DNA of 64,000 nt from Paracamarosporium sp. OC-R06-R3 (Eukaryota > Ascomycota > Dothideomycetes > Pleosporales > Didymosphaeriaceae): contig JACVRA010000024.1 of assembly GCA_019828545.1 (NCBI GenBank), positions 1 through 64,000 of the forward strand. Reading direction: 5' to 3'. Shown here in pieces: positions 22,583 to 33,694 of the stretch. Position numbers and translations under genes: made by a program. Each line of letters starts with the position of its first letter. Position 1 is the first letter of the stretch. Below the pieces are notes generated by a model, which saw nothing but the letters and a program-made list of their open reading frames with translations, was not told the origin of the DNA and searched no databases.

Positions 22583-24459
22583 TCATGTGGCAGGCGGAGT
22601 CGGTTCGAGCATAGGCAGGAAGTTGCCTACAATCAAAGATGGGCTATATATGTGTGAGATGCTGTCGTGATTACATTGTGTGTGACTCACATATTGAGCG
22701 TGTCACGCTTCACAGTGAATGAGAAGCAACATCGTATCTCGGGGTCTTTTGAATTCGGGTCAGGATTTTTGAGTGAACAGCTGGTTAGGATAGCTTTCTG
22801 GTTGTTATCGAATGCAATCGCACCGAATTTCTCCCAATAGGATACCAACGAGGGCTCGGCAAGTATCTCATGGAGAGCAATGTTACCCTGTCGTTCGTTT
22901 CAGCCTGTTACCCACCGGGTTGTGTTGTCACTCACGTCTCTCAATCTGGACATGGGAACGTGTATCAGGTTCGCCATCTCCTTGTTCCCTCGATATACCT
23001 CCCCAGTTCTTCGCCAGCAGCACGCCGGGATAGCCATACTGGCGAAGACACGATCATATTCTAACAAGCTTCTGTCGAACCATATCTCAATGCGTACGAG
23101 ATCTACGTCGGTCGAGGACTGCACACGCTCGCGGAATTTCGGCCTGAATCTGTCAAGTTGCCGCAGTATGCGTACACGTGATATGGACTGCAAGTTCTGC
23201 TCCATGTACTGGTTGAGCCGTGCGTAGCCCTTGACGTAGTTGAATGGCTTTAGCAGGCCAGCATCCATCTTGGCCTTGAGCAGCTTGTTCATTCGCTCTT
23301 CAGGGCTGTCCGTACCGGCAGGATCTGCTGCTGTCATGTAGTACTTCTCTCGCGCTTTCTCCAAGGGGAAGGCACTCGGTGGCCTTTGTATCGGGTTACC
23401 AGCAGCGGTCTGAGCGGGTGGTGGAAGGAGTTGGGCGCCACTGGACGCGCTCGGGTTGAAGGGTGTGTTGTTGGTCAGGGTACCCATAGGGTTCATCAAA
23501 GAGGCATCGGAAAATAATTGGTGATAATCACCGCTTCCATACAAGTTGCCGTCATCCATGGGATTGCTGTTGAGGAAATCGTTGAGTAGGTTGAACTCGT
23601 TGCTGATCTCGGACGTGCCGAACATATATGAGGGATGGAATTGGTGCATGTCTTGGAAATTGTTGTTGGACGAGGAGTTCCAGTCATTGTAGCTTACGAC
23701 TTGACAATCATTCAGTATCGAGCCTAGTCAGCACTGGACCAACGTGTAACTTACGAGAGGGACTTTGAGAGGTCAGAGCCGGCAGCTGTGGCGCAGATGC
23801 AGGGGCGGGCTGGGTGACGGTTGCTGCGCTGGCACCTCTATCCGGAGGGAGAGGAGGCGCAAGGTTCAGGCCTGGGTCTGGAGCACTAGTCTGCTGGGTG
23901 ATGGAATCCACGGCGGCGTCGGACGGAGTTGGCTCGTGCTTGGAGCTGGGTTTGTCGCCATTGGCACTCTCCGGGTCTGTCTTGGACTTCTTGACGCCTT
24001 CGCGTGGCTCGTCATGGCAGAGGTGTCCAATATTCCTCTTGATGCACCGGGTGCATGGCCGTTCCTATCCAGGCACGGCCATCAGTACAGGGGCGGGAGA
24101 ACAAGGCACCGGGTGGACTTACGAGGTCACATGTCATGTGCTGGTCACGACGGGGTTAGCAGAGTCTGTCAAATGTCTTGGAAGTCGGGAGCTCACCGAA
24201 CGTCTGCAGTATATGCACGCTAGAGGGGGCATTCAGGGTCAGCAAGGCCATTGACACTATCGAGGGTGCACGGCATGACGGCCTTACCGTGATTGACCTT
24301 TCTGCGCTTCTTTGGAGTTTTCGTCGGGACGTCGCTGGCGGGGGCCCTGGGCTGGGTCACCTGCGATCTGTCGTCGGCGGCGGCATCGCCGGAGCCCTTG
24401 GATGCCGTCGCGCTGGCCGCAGCGGAGCCATTGGATCCATGATGCGTCTCGTCGGTCAT
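22583..24459 (-). CDS. acuM: zinc cluster activator of gluconeogenesis, AcuM-like (Ert1 family)
   Basis: Encodes a 514-aa Zn2Cys6 transcription factor with a PAS-like C-terminal half, of the AcuK/AcuM/Ert1 family that activates gluconeogenic genes (for example PEP carboxykinase) on two- and three-carbon sources. Exons (minus): 24459-24288, 24219-24197, 24140-24123, 24064-23755, 23699-22936, 22887-22691, 22643-22583. The binuclear cluster is assembled across four exons: KKRRKVNH / ACIYCRRS / HMTCDL / ERPCTRCIKRNIGHLCHDE. Exons 2 and 3 are only 23 and 18 nt. KRRKVNHAC...HMTCDLERPC resembles AcuM rather than AcuK. The rest includes HPSYMF, NEFNLLNDFL, and a final NIPSLIVGNFLP segment restored by the last intron. 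Partner and targets are inferred from the family. Confidence 0.9.
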
Positions 24460-24950
24460 CAACGACGGCGCTGGACGGGTCTTCAGCGCTGGGTCCTGGG
24501 GTCCTGGGGTCCTTGGGTCCTTGGGCCTTGGGTGCTACAGGGGCCGGGCGCACAGGCAAAAGCAAGCGGCGTCGTAGGTAGCACGGCGCAGGCTGCGGCG
24601 ACGGGTGCTGGACAGGACCGACGCTGGATGGAGGAGCGCTGTTTCAGCGGCACGCGAGTGGTGAGGCTGCTGGCGTTGGCGCGCCGCATCACGCTCCATA
24701 GCCGAGGTCTGGCGCGGGCCAGTGGGGGTTGGCTCCGTCGACCAGCCCGCCCGATACAACGCAGGTTTGCAGCGACATGATGTTTCTGATTGCCGCCCGC
24801 CGTGGAGCTGACGGTGAACGCCTCCAGGGCTGGCCTAGCTCTGCATGCATGGCCCCGAGAACCACGTGGCTGGAACGCAGGATCTATATTCGGCAATCCC
24901 CCAGTTGCGCACTGCTACAGCAGTCCCCATTGCGCCTGCATGCCAATACT
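24460..24950. other. intergenic region with short GC-rich tandem repeat
   Basis: About 490 bp between the AcuM-like start and the CENP-Q-like stop. It includes a degenerate 8-bp repeat (GGTCCTGG-type, roughly 24492-24535, about five units) about 40-75 bp upstream of the AcuM-like start codon. Open frames across it on both strands are compositional. Confidence 0.5.
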
Positions 24951-26271
24951 TCACAGCACCGCATACTGCTCTGCGCTGGCCTGTCTGAAAAGCACGTCGT
25001 CCAGCGCCACCTGCGCGCTCCTCATGCCGACCTCCATGCCTGCCACTTGCTCGTGGTTCTCCTGCATGGCCTCTAGGCTTCTCCGGAGTTGCCCCACATG
25101 CGGTGCCAGGTCGACGCCGCCGTCAGGGGCATCCAGCATCGAAACGTCGACTGCCTTGCTTCGCTTCAAGCCCATGTCGTCGTCTTCCACCTCGGTATCC
25201 AGCTCCCTCAGCAGCGGGTGCACCTGCGGCCCGTCAGTCCAATGTTTGGCTTCGTTGGAAATAGACCCAATATCTCACCCGGCCCTGTTTCTCTTGTTGC
25301 CTCCACCTCGTCTTCCAATCCCGCGCGTTCTTCTTCAGCTGCTCCAACCTGTCCTCGTCCTGTTCGAGGAGATGCTGAGCCACCCTGACTTGCTCCTTGA
25401 GTAGCTGGTGTGAATGACGCTCTGTAGTCAACTCTCGGAAGAGCTGTGCATAGCGCTCGGTGAGCTTGTCAATATTGAAGTGAATGTCCTTGGCTTGGGG
25501 AGGAATTCGTGAGCCCGTCAGCTGGCGCGCAAGCATTCGAACAATAGAGCCCAGGATTTCGTCGGCAGCAGTGGCCCGCTGTTCGTCCCGCTGTGCATTG
25601 ACAATATCATTCTTTGCATGCCCCAGTGTCTCAAGGATCTGGTCCAAGACTTGTGGTGACGCATACGGCCAGCTTTCGATCACTTCTCGCGCAATTCTCC
25701 TTGTGCGCGGTGCCAGCTGCACATAGCTTTGCGCCTTGCTGGATTGCGCGGAAACTCCATCTGCATCATCATCCGCACGAGTTCGTGAAGGTTGTGTTTG
25801 TTTCCTTGCTGAGCCTAGCCGTTCCACCCGTCCTTGAGGATGCCCTCGCATCGCCGTTGGAACACTTTCCGCTTGAACGGATGAAAGCTCATCTACCTCC
25901 TCTTCCGGTTCCACATTGCTCACCGGCGCCGGTAGTCTTCGTTTTTTCCCTACCCGCTGGCCAGTTTCCTCGTCGCCCGCCACTCTCTTCCTCTTTGTGC
26001 CAGACCGTTGGGGTCCCTCTTGGACGTCCGCTTTGCGCGGTCGGCGGGGTGCCTCCTTTGCAGCATTGGATCGTGGCGGGGGCTTGCGTTTGCTCGTCGA
26101 GAATGAGTTGCGACTGCCTGGAGGGCGGCCTCGACGTTTTGTTCCCTTGTCGTTGCTCGGATGCGGCATGGATGTTGAGTTTCGGCTCCCTGGAGGTCGA
26201 CCCCGCCGTTTCGCGGGTCCATTAGGGCCTGATCGCAAAGGTGCCTGCAATTGAGTCAGTCGTGTGCTCAT
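24951..26271 (-). CDS. CENP-Q-like inner kinetochore protein with AT hooks
   Basis: Encodes a 421-aa protein. Exons (minus): 26271-25279 and 25223-24951, intron 55 nt. The N-terminus has two copies of KRRGRPPGSRNS, each containing the GRP core of an AT hook that binds the minor groove of AT-rich DNA, set in a basic disordered region. The C-terminal half is predicted helical coiled coil from about residue 205 (AREVIESWPYASPQVLDQIL) through VRVAQHLLEQDEDRLEQLKK. It continues across the intron as HPLLRELD, and resembles fungal CENP-Q/Okp1/Fta7 proteins of the COMA part of the constitutive centromere network. CENP-Q assignment is by pattern memory and could be wrong; AT hooks plus coiled coil are directly visible. 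Confidence 0.7.
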
Positions 26272-26672
26272 CGATCAGATCGTTAGTGCTCACCATCGCG
26301 ATATGGTGGGGTTGAACGGGCGTGTCGACGCGTGTTGATGTTTGAGGACTCGCCGCACGCGTAACGGGGCCGACGTCGGTCGTTGCCCAAAGCGGAAGGC
26401 TATCCGTGGGTGAAGGCCTAGCGAACCACTTGTACAGGTATACAATACATATCACGGTGTGTGGAACTGTATCCTTGGGCGATCCAACCGACAATATCAC
26501 TGTAAGGCTTTTCCTTGTTGCCATACGATATCTATGTTTGTATCACCATCGAACATACAAGCGCAGTGCAGGTCGTTTACTCATCCGTGAACTAGATTGC
26601 GCCTCATCAGCGCTCGACGGGATGTTGCATCTCTAGGCTGTTCTACGTTGAATCTGTCTCCATGCATTTCCT
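26272..26672. promoter_or_regulatory. promoter of the CENP-Q-like gene
   Basis: About 400 bp between the Hsp70-like stop and the CENP-Q-like start, both on the minus strand. Short frames on either strand have no support. No repeat or RNA gene seen. Confidence 0.45.
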
Positions 26673-28910
26673 TCAATGAAACTTTGCGCTTACGCCTCCA
26701 TACCGCACCCCATCCACCATGAGTTCAAACACTAACCCTGCGCTCTCGATCCGCATATCTAGCGTGAAATCCAGATTATCAAATTCGACACCCTTGGTCG
26801 TCGTCAACCTCGTGAACAGACTCTTCGGAACGGTGTTCAGATCAGTCGTAAGGGTGCAAACGTTGATCAGCCCCTTGCGGAAAGAGTCGGGTGCTACATC
26901 CGCATCGCATGCAATGAGATCATCTTCCACAATCAAAGACTGACCAGGGCGAAAGTTGCGCGTGTAGTGGAAGGATATGGGTGACGATTCGGAGACTTGA
27001 GCGCCCTAGAAAACCGTTAGTGGAAGGGACGGAAGGGTGAACACAAGCACAGGTATAGTGTTTGGGCATCTGTTTGGGCACCGCATTGCGTGGTCCTGGG
27101 AAATACAGGCCACTAGCACACGCGACCTTTTAATGTGGAGATGTAAAGGATGAAATACCTTTGCAATATGCCACTGCATCCGATCAGACACCATCCACCT
27201 CTCCCATAGCGGCGACCAGTAACGGTCCCCAATCGGATGTTTTGCCTCGTCGAATACAGTTGCATAACTCGTCCCATAATGCCATCGACTTCTTCGACTA
27301 ACAACCATACTGCCTTCCAACCCTCTCAACACGGCGCCTCTTACTACCGCTGTCCACGCGTGTATAGGGTGGAAGATTTCAATGGACGGTATGGTGCTTA
27401 ACGCAATCGCATGCGTCGGTCTCTCCGTGTACGGTGGCGGAGGCGCACTATTAAAGTGTGCTTTCATCCGACTGTAGAGGTAATTGGACTGTCCGAATCC
27501 GCCCACTAGCACAATACCGCATACCAACCCTCCTTTGGCTCGTATGCTATGCACCTGGCCTTCGACCAGCGAGATGACCTCTTGAACCACAGGGTCAAAG
27601 ATCTCTTTTACTTGGTCGGCAGTCATGACGAGGAAGCCAGAATCCAGTCCCGCATCCTCGTCGTCGGGGAGACCAGGGAAAGGTACGTTGACTTCGTTGT
27701 GTTCATCTTCGTTGAAGTTGCGCTTTACGAACTCTTCGAAGTACTTTAGGCCCATATTCCACGTTTTTGCTTTCTTTTCTCGCATCATGGTGTAGCGCTC
27801 CGTGCCTATACGGCTTTTGACGTGATCTTCGAAGCGATAGTTGAGGAATGCGGAGCCGCATAGTCCTCCTGTACCTACCGCGGATTCTTCAACGCGGAGA
27901 GGGTTGAGCTGCGTGATCTTGTAGGCAATTAAATCGACCGTGCCTCCACCTAACTTCTATTAGTACAGCTTCCCACAACGCGAGAGGCTTGGACGGCCTG
28001 GATTGGCTGTTGTCCAGTGCATGTAAGGTGCCGCGAAGGATGGGAAAGGGGAACATACCGGCATCACAAACGATGAAGTTATCCCCAATCTTCAAGTTGT
28101 TGGGCTGGATGGCCTTGAGCGTATACACGGCCGCCGCTTCAGGCTCACTAATCAACTTCAGATCCTTCCCGCTCCCCATGCCTGCCTTCTCAGCAGCCTT
28201 CAACGTCGCATCTTTGGCGCTATCTGACCACACAGCGGGCACCGTAAGTACAAATTGGACCTTTGTTATACTCATAAAGGTCTCTCCATATCTCCTAGTC
28301 AACGTCTCCATCGTGTGCTTGTATATCTGCGCAAGATAGTCAGAGACGGCTTCCGTGACCGTCTTTTCATATTTGCGCAGCTGTGCGGCGGTTTCGAGCG
28401 GGGAGACAAAGTGCGGCAGCTTGTGGTTGCGGTCGAGGAACAGCTTTATGCAGCGGAGGCGCGTTTCTTCTGGCTTGAACTGGAAGCCCCATTTGATGTT
28501 CGATTTCGAAGGGTCGGCCGGGTCGACGTATGCGATTTCGGTGGGCACTTTGTCGGACGTGATCCCTGTAGGGGAGGTTGTATGAGTGTTCTAGACAGCG
28601 ACGCCGGTGCCTGGGGTGGCCTACCGTTTCCACCTGGCCAGGACTTGACCAGATCCACGTCATCTGGGGCCGCACTATACACGGCCGCCACGCCTGCTCC
28701 ACGATCAATCCTTGTTCTTCAGGCGCCGTTGCAAACCAACGCACCGCTATACGTCGTCCCAAAGTCGACGCCCACAATCAGTCGGTCCTGCGCAGGGCCC
28801 GCCTTGAGCAGGCTGCTGGCGGGGCCGTGGTTGGTGCCTGGGTTGAAGGCGACGGGGATGTTGCCCGACCTGCCGCTGAAGGCGCTGGCCATGCTGGTGT
28901 TTCGCTCCAT
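26673..28910 (-). CDS. Hsp70-like actin-fold ATPase (HSPA12-type)
   Basis: Encodes a 621-aa protein of the fungal Hsp70-like/HSPA12 group. Exons (minus): 28910-28745, 28693-28625, 28565-28059, 27949-27159, 27005-26673; introns 51, 59, 109 and 153 nt. The actin/Hsp70 nucleotide fold is clear: phosphate 1 loop GVDFGTTYSG near residue 48, connect 1 TVPAVWSD and SEPEAAAVYTLK, phosphate 2 VCDAGGGTVDL built across intron 3, and adenosine loop VLVGGFGQSNYLYSR. The canonical Hsp70 substrate-binding domain and EEVD end are missing; instead a beta-rich C-terminal part ends ...GVSAKFH. In this family the role is usually unknown; some members take part in non-self or stress responses. The gene is divergent from the coiled-coil gene at 29201. 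Confidence 0.87.
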
Positions 28911-29200
28911 CGTGCAAGGCGCGGTGGTGGGTGCTTCATGGACTGGCCAGGCATGGGGTCCGTGGGGGCGCGGCTGGGATCTCCAGAGCTAGCCTGAAGA
29001 GTAGGAAAGACGGCAAAGTTCAACAGGACAGGTGCCTGGAAGCCATTGCCGCGGTCAGGCGCCTAGGACGCTCGAGGTAAACATTGAGGCCGCTGGGCTT
29101 GGACGTGCTCGTGCCTGGCGGGTGGCTGAGCGGCGGGCCCCGCACGGCGCTACCGGCTGCTACACCAATCTTGCCCTCGACTGCACACCACGCAAGCTCC
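28911..29200. promoter_or_regulatory. divergent promoter of the Hsp70-like and coiled-coil genes
   Basis: About 290 GC-rich bp between two outward-facing start codons. No canonical TATA box. The regulatory role is inferred from gene orientation. Confidence 0.45.
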
Positions 29201-30801
29201 ATGACGGGAGACAAGAAGGCCTCCGGTATGCGCTGAGCTGTCCGTCCCGTACCCTCTGGCTGACCACGCGCTCCAAAGATGTCCCCTCCCGCCTCGGCGT
29301 GAGACGCTCCAAGACTGCCGCCACCAAGCCGTCCAAGCCGCCGGCCTCCTCCATCAGCGCCCCGCCCAAAGCTGCCCTGGCCACGGCGAAGCGTTTCAAT
29401 GACATGCTGCATCCCAGGTCGTCCAAAGAGCGGGGGCGGGCCAGGAGGGTGTCGGACAGCGCAGCGGGTCGGGACGAGGCCGCCCTGGACGAGAGCGATG
29501 GCACGCCCCCAGACCCGGCGCCGGCGCAGAGGGTTGTAGAGCTGGAGCGAGCGCTAGCGGCCGCGTTGGAGGAACAGGACACAATGAGCGAAGAGCTGGC
29601 AAAGCTCAGAGAACACGGCCAAGTCTACAGGGAGACGATTGAAGAATATCGGCGAACACTGGCTGGGACATACCAAATCCAAAGCCCACCGGCCGCCTTC
29701 CATTCCGACTCGCGTCCGGCGTCGGCCCGTTCGAGTTCGTACGATGGCAATGACATGCCGCGGAGAGCGTCCAACCAGCCGCGTGACGACCTTGTAGAGC
29801 AGAATGGCCATCTCCGTGTCAGAGTTGCGCAGTTGCAAGATCAGCTCATAACGCAAGAGGCGACGTACCAGTCCATGTTGGATCAGCGAAGATCGCGGAC
29901 TGACGTTGACTGGGAGGAGCTGACAGCAAGGCTTCATTCGACCGAGAAGGAATCCCGCGAACGATTACAGCAACTACTGTCCTTGAAGTCCGCCTTCTCG
30001 TCTCTCACTCGTGCCGAATCGCAAGTGACAGACAGTGAGCTGTCAGAGACGTACTCTCAGCTCTCCAACCGTGTGCGTGAATGGATCATCAGTAACTATC
30101 GACGGACAAAGTTAAACTTCAGTGATCTTCCACCAAAGACCGCTGAAGCATTGGAAGCTATATTCCCCTCATACAGGAGCGTCGACCCTGTCAATCGCCT
30201 TGCGCTGTTTCAAGCTCTCGTGTCCATTGGGATGATGCACATATTCAACGAGTCCCTCCTCGTTGGGCTACCAGAGACTGGCCCATTAGCCCCTCTGCGG
30301 CAGGTAGCAACCATCATCCGGAGCGCTGGCGTTGATTTCCAGAATTGGCGACATGCCACTATTCGCTCTCTCCAGCGAAGTAATGCGAGACATGCGCTCC
30401 AAGAAGAGAAAGCCAATCAGATAGACCGCCTTGCATCCAGCATCCTGGACCACTTGTTCGCCATCACATCCATAATCCTCCCCGAAGGAGCACGGTCAAC
30501 ACTGGAAAATTTGTTAAGTGCGACGGTCGATTTTCAAAACACGTTGTTACTTCAGAAAGCACGATACAAGATTCATTTCTTTCGAAATCACAATGACCTG
30601 GAACCGAGCTTCGACGACAGCCGAATGGAACCTATCAATGAGCTTGATGGAGACGTCGACGAAGACGGAGATGTCGTGGTAGTCCGTATGTTTGCATTCT
30701 GTGTCTTCCCATGCTTGGAGAAGTTCGGTGATGAATATGGAGAGCATACAGAAGTAAGCAATGTGCTAGTGAAAGCTAGAGTGTGTTGCAGTGTTGGATG
30801 A
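29201..30801 (+). CDS. uncharacterised coiled-coil protein
   Basis: Encodes a 515-aa protein of unknown function. Exons: 29201-29225 (8 codons plus one base) and 29279-30801. The tiny first exon (MTGDKKAS) is chosen because a GTATGC donor, a CTGAC branch site and an AAAG acceptor join it in phase to DVPSRLGVRRSK; otherwise the first in-frame ATG is at 29403. A basic disordered N-terminus is followed by coiled coil (VVELERALAAALEEQDTMSE, then VRVAQLQDQLITQE). A compact helical region follows (REWIISNYRRTKLNFSDLPP, then LFQALVSIGMMHIFNESLLVGLP). It ends with an acidic patch DGDVDEDGDVVVV leading into a conserved-looking tail GDEYGEHTEVSNVLVKARV. No catalytic motif or membrane segment. I cannot name the family. 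Confidence 0.75.
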
Positions 30802-31142
30802 AGACTGCTTTTAAACATAGAAGTACTGAAACGATGTGCCAACAGCAGCATTTCAGCCAGGCCGATAATCAACGCTCCGAGGAGCAGACCAGTCTGATGT
30901 AGAATTGCTAAAGGCGAAAGCCATGCGGTCCAAAGCCAGCTGTACAAAACGCACAAGCTGAGGCGGAAATCGCAGGCAATTCAATCTTCGCACGCAGACT
31001 AGCTGCAACGGTACAGAGGAAGAAACCGAGGTAGCTTAAGAGTGTGCGGATGAGAATAAGGGATAATGCGGAAACAAGTATCGAACGTACTAAGCGGGTA
31101 AAATACTAGGATTCATACGGCAAAAGAAATTTGAAAAAAAAG
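30802..31142. other. convergent intergenic region
   Basis: About 340 bp between two 3' ends. No gene, repeat or RNA structure recognised. Confidence 0.5.
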
Positions 31143-32174
31143 TTAATCGTCATCATCGTCATCACCTTGAACGTCCATTACTCTTTCCCCGGCTTTCTCA
31201 AGGGTGCGACGACTCCACGCGCGCACCCCTCGGTAGATGGCCTACGGGCTATTAGAGAGATACTCTGTATTACGGTACGAGTGCCTGAACTTACGAGCAA
31301 GAATGTTCCAACTCCTATTACAATGATGATCCAGCTCACTTGCTCATACCGGTCGCGAGCCGTAGTCCGACCTCTGCCGCCGCCCATTCGGAACAGTTGC
31401 AGCGGACTAGCTAGGAGAGCTTTCAGGAAACCTAGAACGCCCATGGATGCAAGACCTTTGGCGAAATGTTCGTACCAGGTGGCAGGTTCGTCATCATAAT
31501 ATTCATCATAATAGGACGTTGTCCAAGGTGTCAGGTAACTCCAGGGATCAACGTACATGTTGATAATGGGATCCGCTACAAAGCCCAGAAGGAAAACGAC
31601 CATAATGAGGATGACAATGGTCAAAAAGACCTGGGCAGCTGAAAGGGATTAGTATATATCGCGTTCAAAGGTGTTCGAATGATCACTTACCAATACTACC
31701 AACTATTCTACCGAGTCCTAATCGTGCAAGCCTGTACTTGAACTTGCACGTCGGACACTGCCAGTAATTGCGCCGCCCATAACTAGGATCTGCATGACGC
31801 CAAGCTTGCAAGCAACCTTCGTGGACGTACTTTGCTGACCCTTTACACATGCACGGACGAATCAGTCGTCCGTTTTCGTCCTCGTACTTGACATTGCCGG
31901 TGGACTGGAGAAAACTTGGGAGGTTCTCTGACGGCACATCGAAGGTAGGTTGAACGGTTTCGAGACATATACGGCATTGACGCGGCGGCCAGTGTTTTTT
32001 TTTCGAAGAAGCTTCACCTGTTGCAGTCTGTTGAGCAGATCCGCCAGCCGTTGATGAGCTCTGCGGATGCGATCGTTGTCTTGCTGCAGAGGGCGTTTCC
32101 GACGTATCCTCTCGAGGGACGTCGTCCGGCCAGTACCATCCTGGCACGCGCTCGAATCCTGACGTAGAAGACAT
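31143..32174 (-). CDS. RING-CH (MARCH-type) membrane E3 ubiquitin ligase
   Basis: Encodes a 308-aa membrane-anchored E3 ligase. Exons (minus): 32174-31691, 31638-31295, 31241-31143; introns 52 and 53 nt. The RING-CH finger (C4HC3) is explicit: CRICLETV, then CMCKGSAKYVHEGCLQAWR with His in the fifth ligand position, then YWQCPTCKFKY. It occupies about residues 73-150. Membrane segments follow after the first intron: TIVILIMVVFLLGFVADPII and WIIIVIGVGTFLL. A charged tail ends in GDDDDDD. The architecture recalls Doa10/MARCH ligases that act at the ER or endomembranes, but this is a short two- or three-helix form. ATG 32174 (MSSTSGFERV) is the first methionine in the frame. Confidence 0.88.
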
Positions 32175-33694
32175 GGTAGATAGGAACCTGCTAAAGAGAT
32201 GTGGCTTGGTAGGGGTTAATGCGGCTCTTTTCCAGGTAGACACATGACAGAACAGAGGTTGTTAATAAACTACAACATTGCCAGAATACGTTGTTTAGGA
32301 GAGGTAGCGAGCCATAGCTAGCGATCCGCCACGTCAAAAATGCGGCGTTCGTTCGAAGTGACACGGTGGCAGGAGCGCAATGCGGTGGTGAGCAGAAGAG
32401 ACACTGAAAGGCTCGAAGAAAGCTTGGTAGGCTATCGATAATCGGGCTTGGCGTTCCGTTCTTCCGATAGACCGCGGCCATCAGACGGGCCTGCCTTGTC
32501 TACCAAATACCACGAGAACACTGCTTGTCTGTCTTCTGCGGCCTGGCTCGGCGCTTATCCTTGAGATTTACTGACATTTAATCGATCCTAGCCGCCACTG
32601 TTTAATCCTGCTGAATCGCGCTGCTTAGGTCTTGCGCTGACGTGCTTCCCTGTGCCTGTCATAGAATGGGCTTATTTCAACTTGTGAAGAATGGCCTTCA
32701 GACATACACCCTATCTTATTATCTTCTTTAGATTAGGCACGCCTTCATCTCTACTCACTAGGATGCTACCCACATCTTTCTTCGCCAGCATACGTTCCGC
32801 GGCGACAAGTGGCATCGGCCGCGGTTGATCATATAGGACAAGGATGGCATAGCAATGAATGTTTCCGTTGCAGCTCAGGGCATTCTCAACGTGATGAGGT
32901 GAACGCTGTTTATGATGTAATGACACGATGTGAGCTTAAGGCGCATCGACTTTGACAGCAGGCTAGCTGCGTGAGCAGTATTGGTAGCCTTTGATATTGG
33001 TTTTAACGCGACAAATATTGTTCTGTGCTCTAGGTATCTTTAAGCAGCGGCGTACCTCAATGTATCTATTGACGATATTGAGTAACTCGCAAGGCCTTCT
33101 CTAATTATAAATATACAGGGAATAGTGGATAGCATTGCGTGTTCGCTTCGTCAAACATGTGGTACGCATTCTACTTTGTATACAGCATGGCTTCGATATC
33201 CTTAACAGTAGGCTTTGGAAGAGATATTGTCAATTTAGCACTGTTTCGATGCTAGTTGATTACTTGAAATGGTAGACTTTATTCATTTCCCGGGATCAAA
33301 TGGTAATACACTACACATCCGCCTTTCCAAAGGATCCCCGGAGTGGCACGCTGTACGTAGGCTCGCAAGCTACACCCGATCTAATGCCTCGCGACTTTGC
33401 CATTGTCAGGTATTGTTTTTCGTATGCAACGCTCGTGTTGCTTTGCCGGCCTGTAGTTAGCATTCTCTGCATTTTTCTTGTTGTTCACTTCGTTCAATCG
33501 TTTCAGGATTGACAAACAGCATCGCCACGTGACTTAGGGTATGCGATAGCAAACGCACCTTCGTTTCTCAGAAGGGCATTCCACTCAAGCGGCAACCGCT
33601 GCTCCTGCACGTGTACTTCACTTTAATTTTCAAACAATCAGCCACCTACGATCGATCCCACAGAAACTTCCAGTTCTTACCCATAACAGTCGCA
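32175..33694. other. gene-poor spacer at the start of the accessory stretch
   Basis: About 1.5 kb with no supported gene. Contains the RING-CH promoter and the upstream region of the secreted protein gene. Frames of 60-100 codons are present on both strands but without domains. No clear transposon ends or tandem repeats. Confidence 0.45.

Noticed and set aside
22900..24780. Plus-strand frames across the AcuM-like gene
   Set aside because: Shadows of the spliced minus-strand gene, which has a full zinc cluster and family motifs.
28255..28992. Plus-strand 245-codon frame opposite the Hsp70-like gene
   Set aside because: Antisense to three exons with clear Hsp70 motifs; no domain of its own.
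32191..32481. Upstream extension of the RING-CH protein from 32243
   Set aside because: The upstream start codon is GTG; the first ATG in frame is 32174, which gives a sensible N-terminus.
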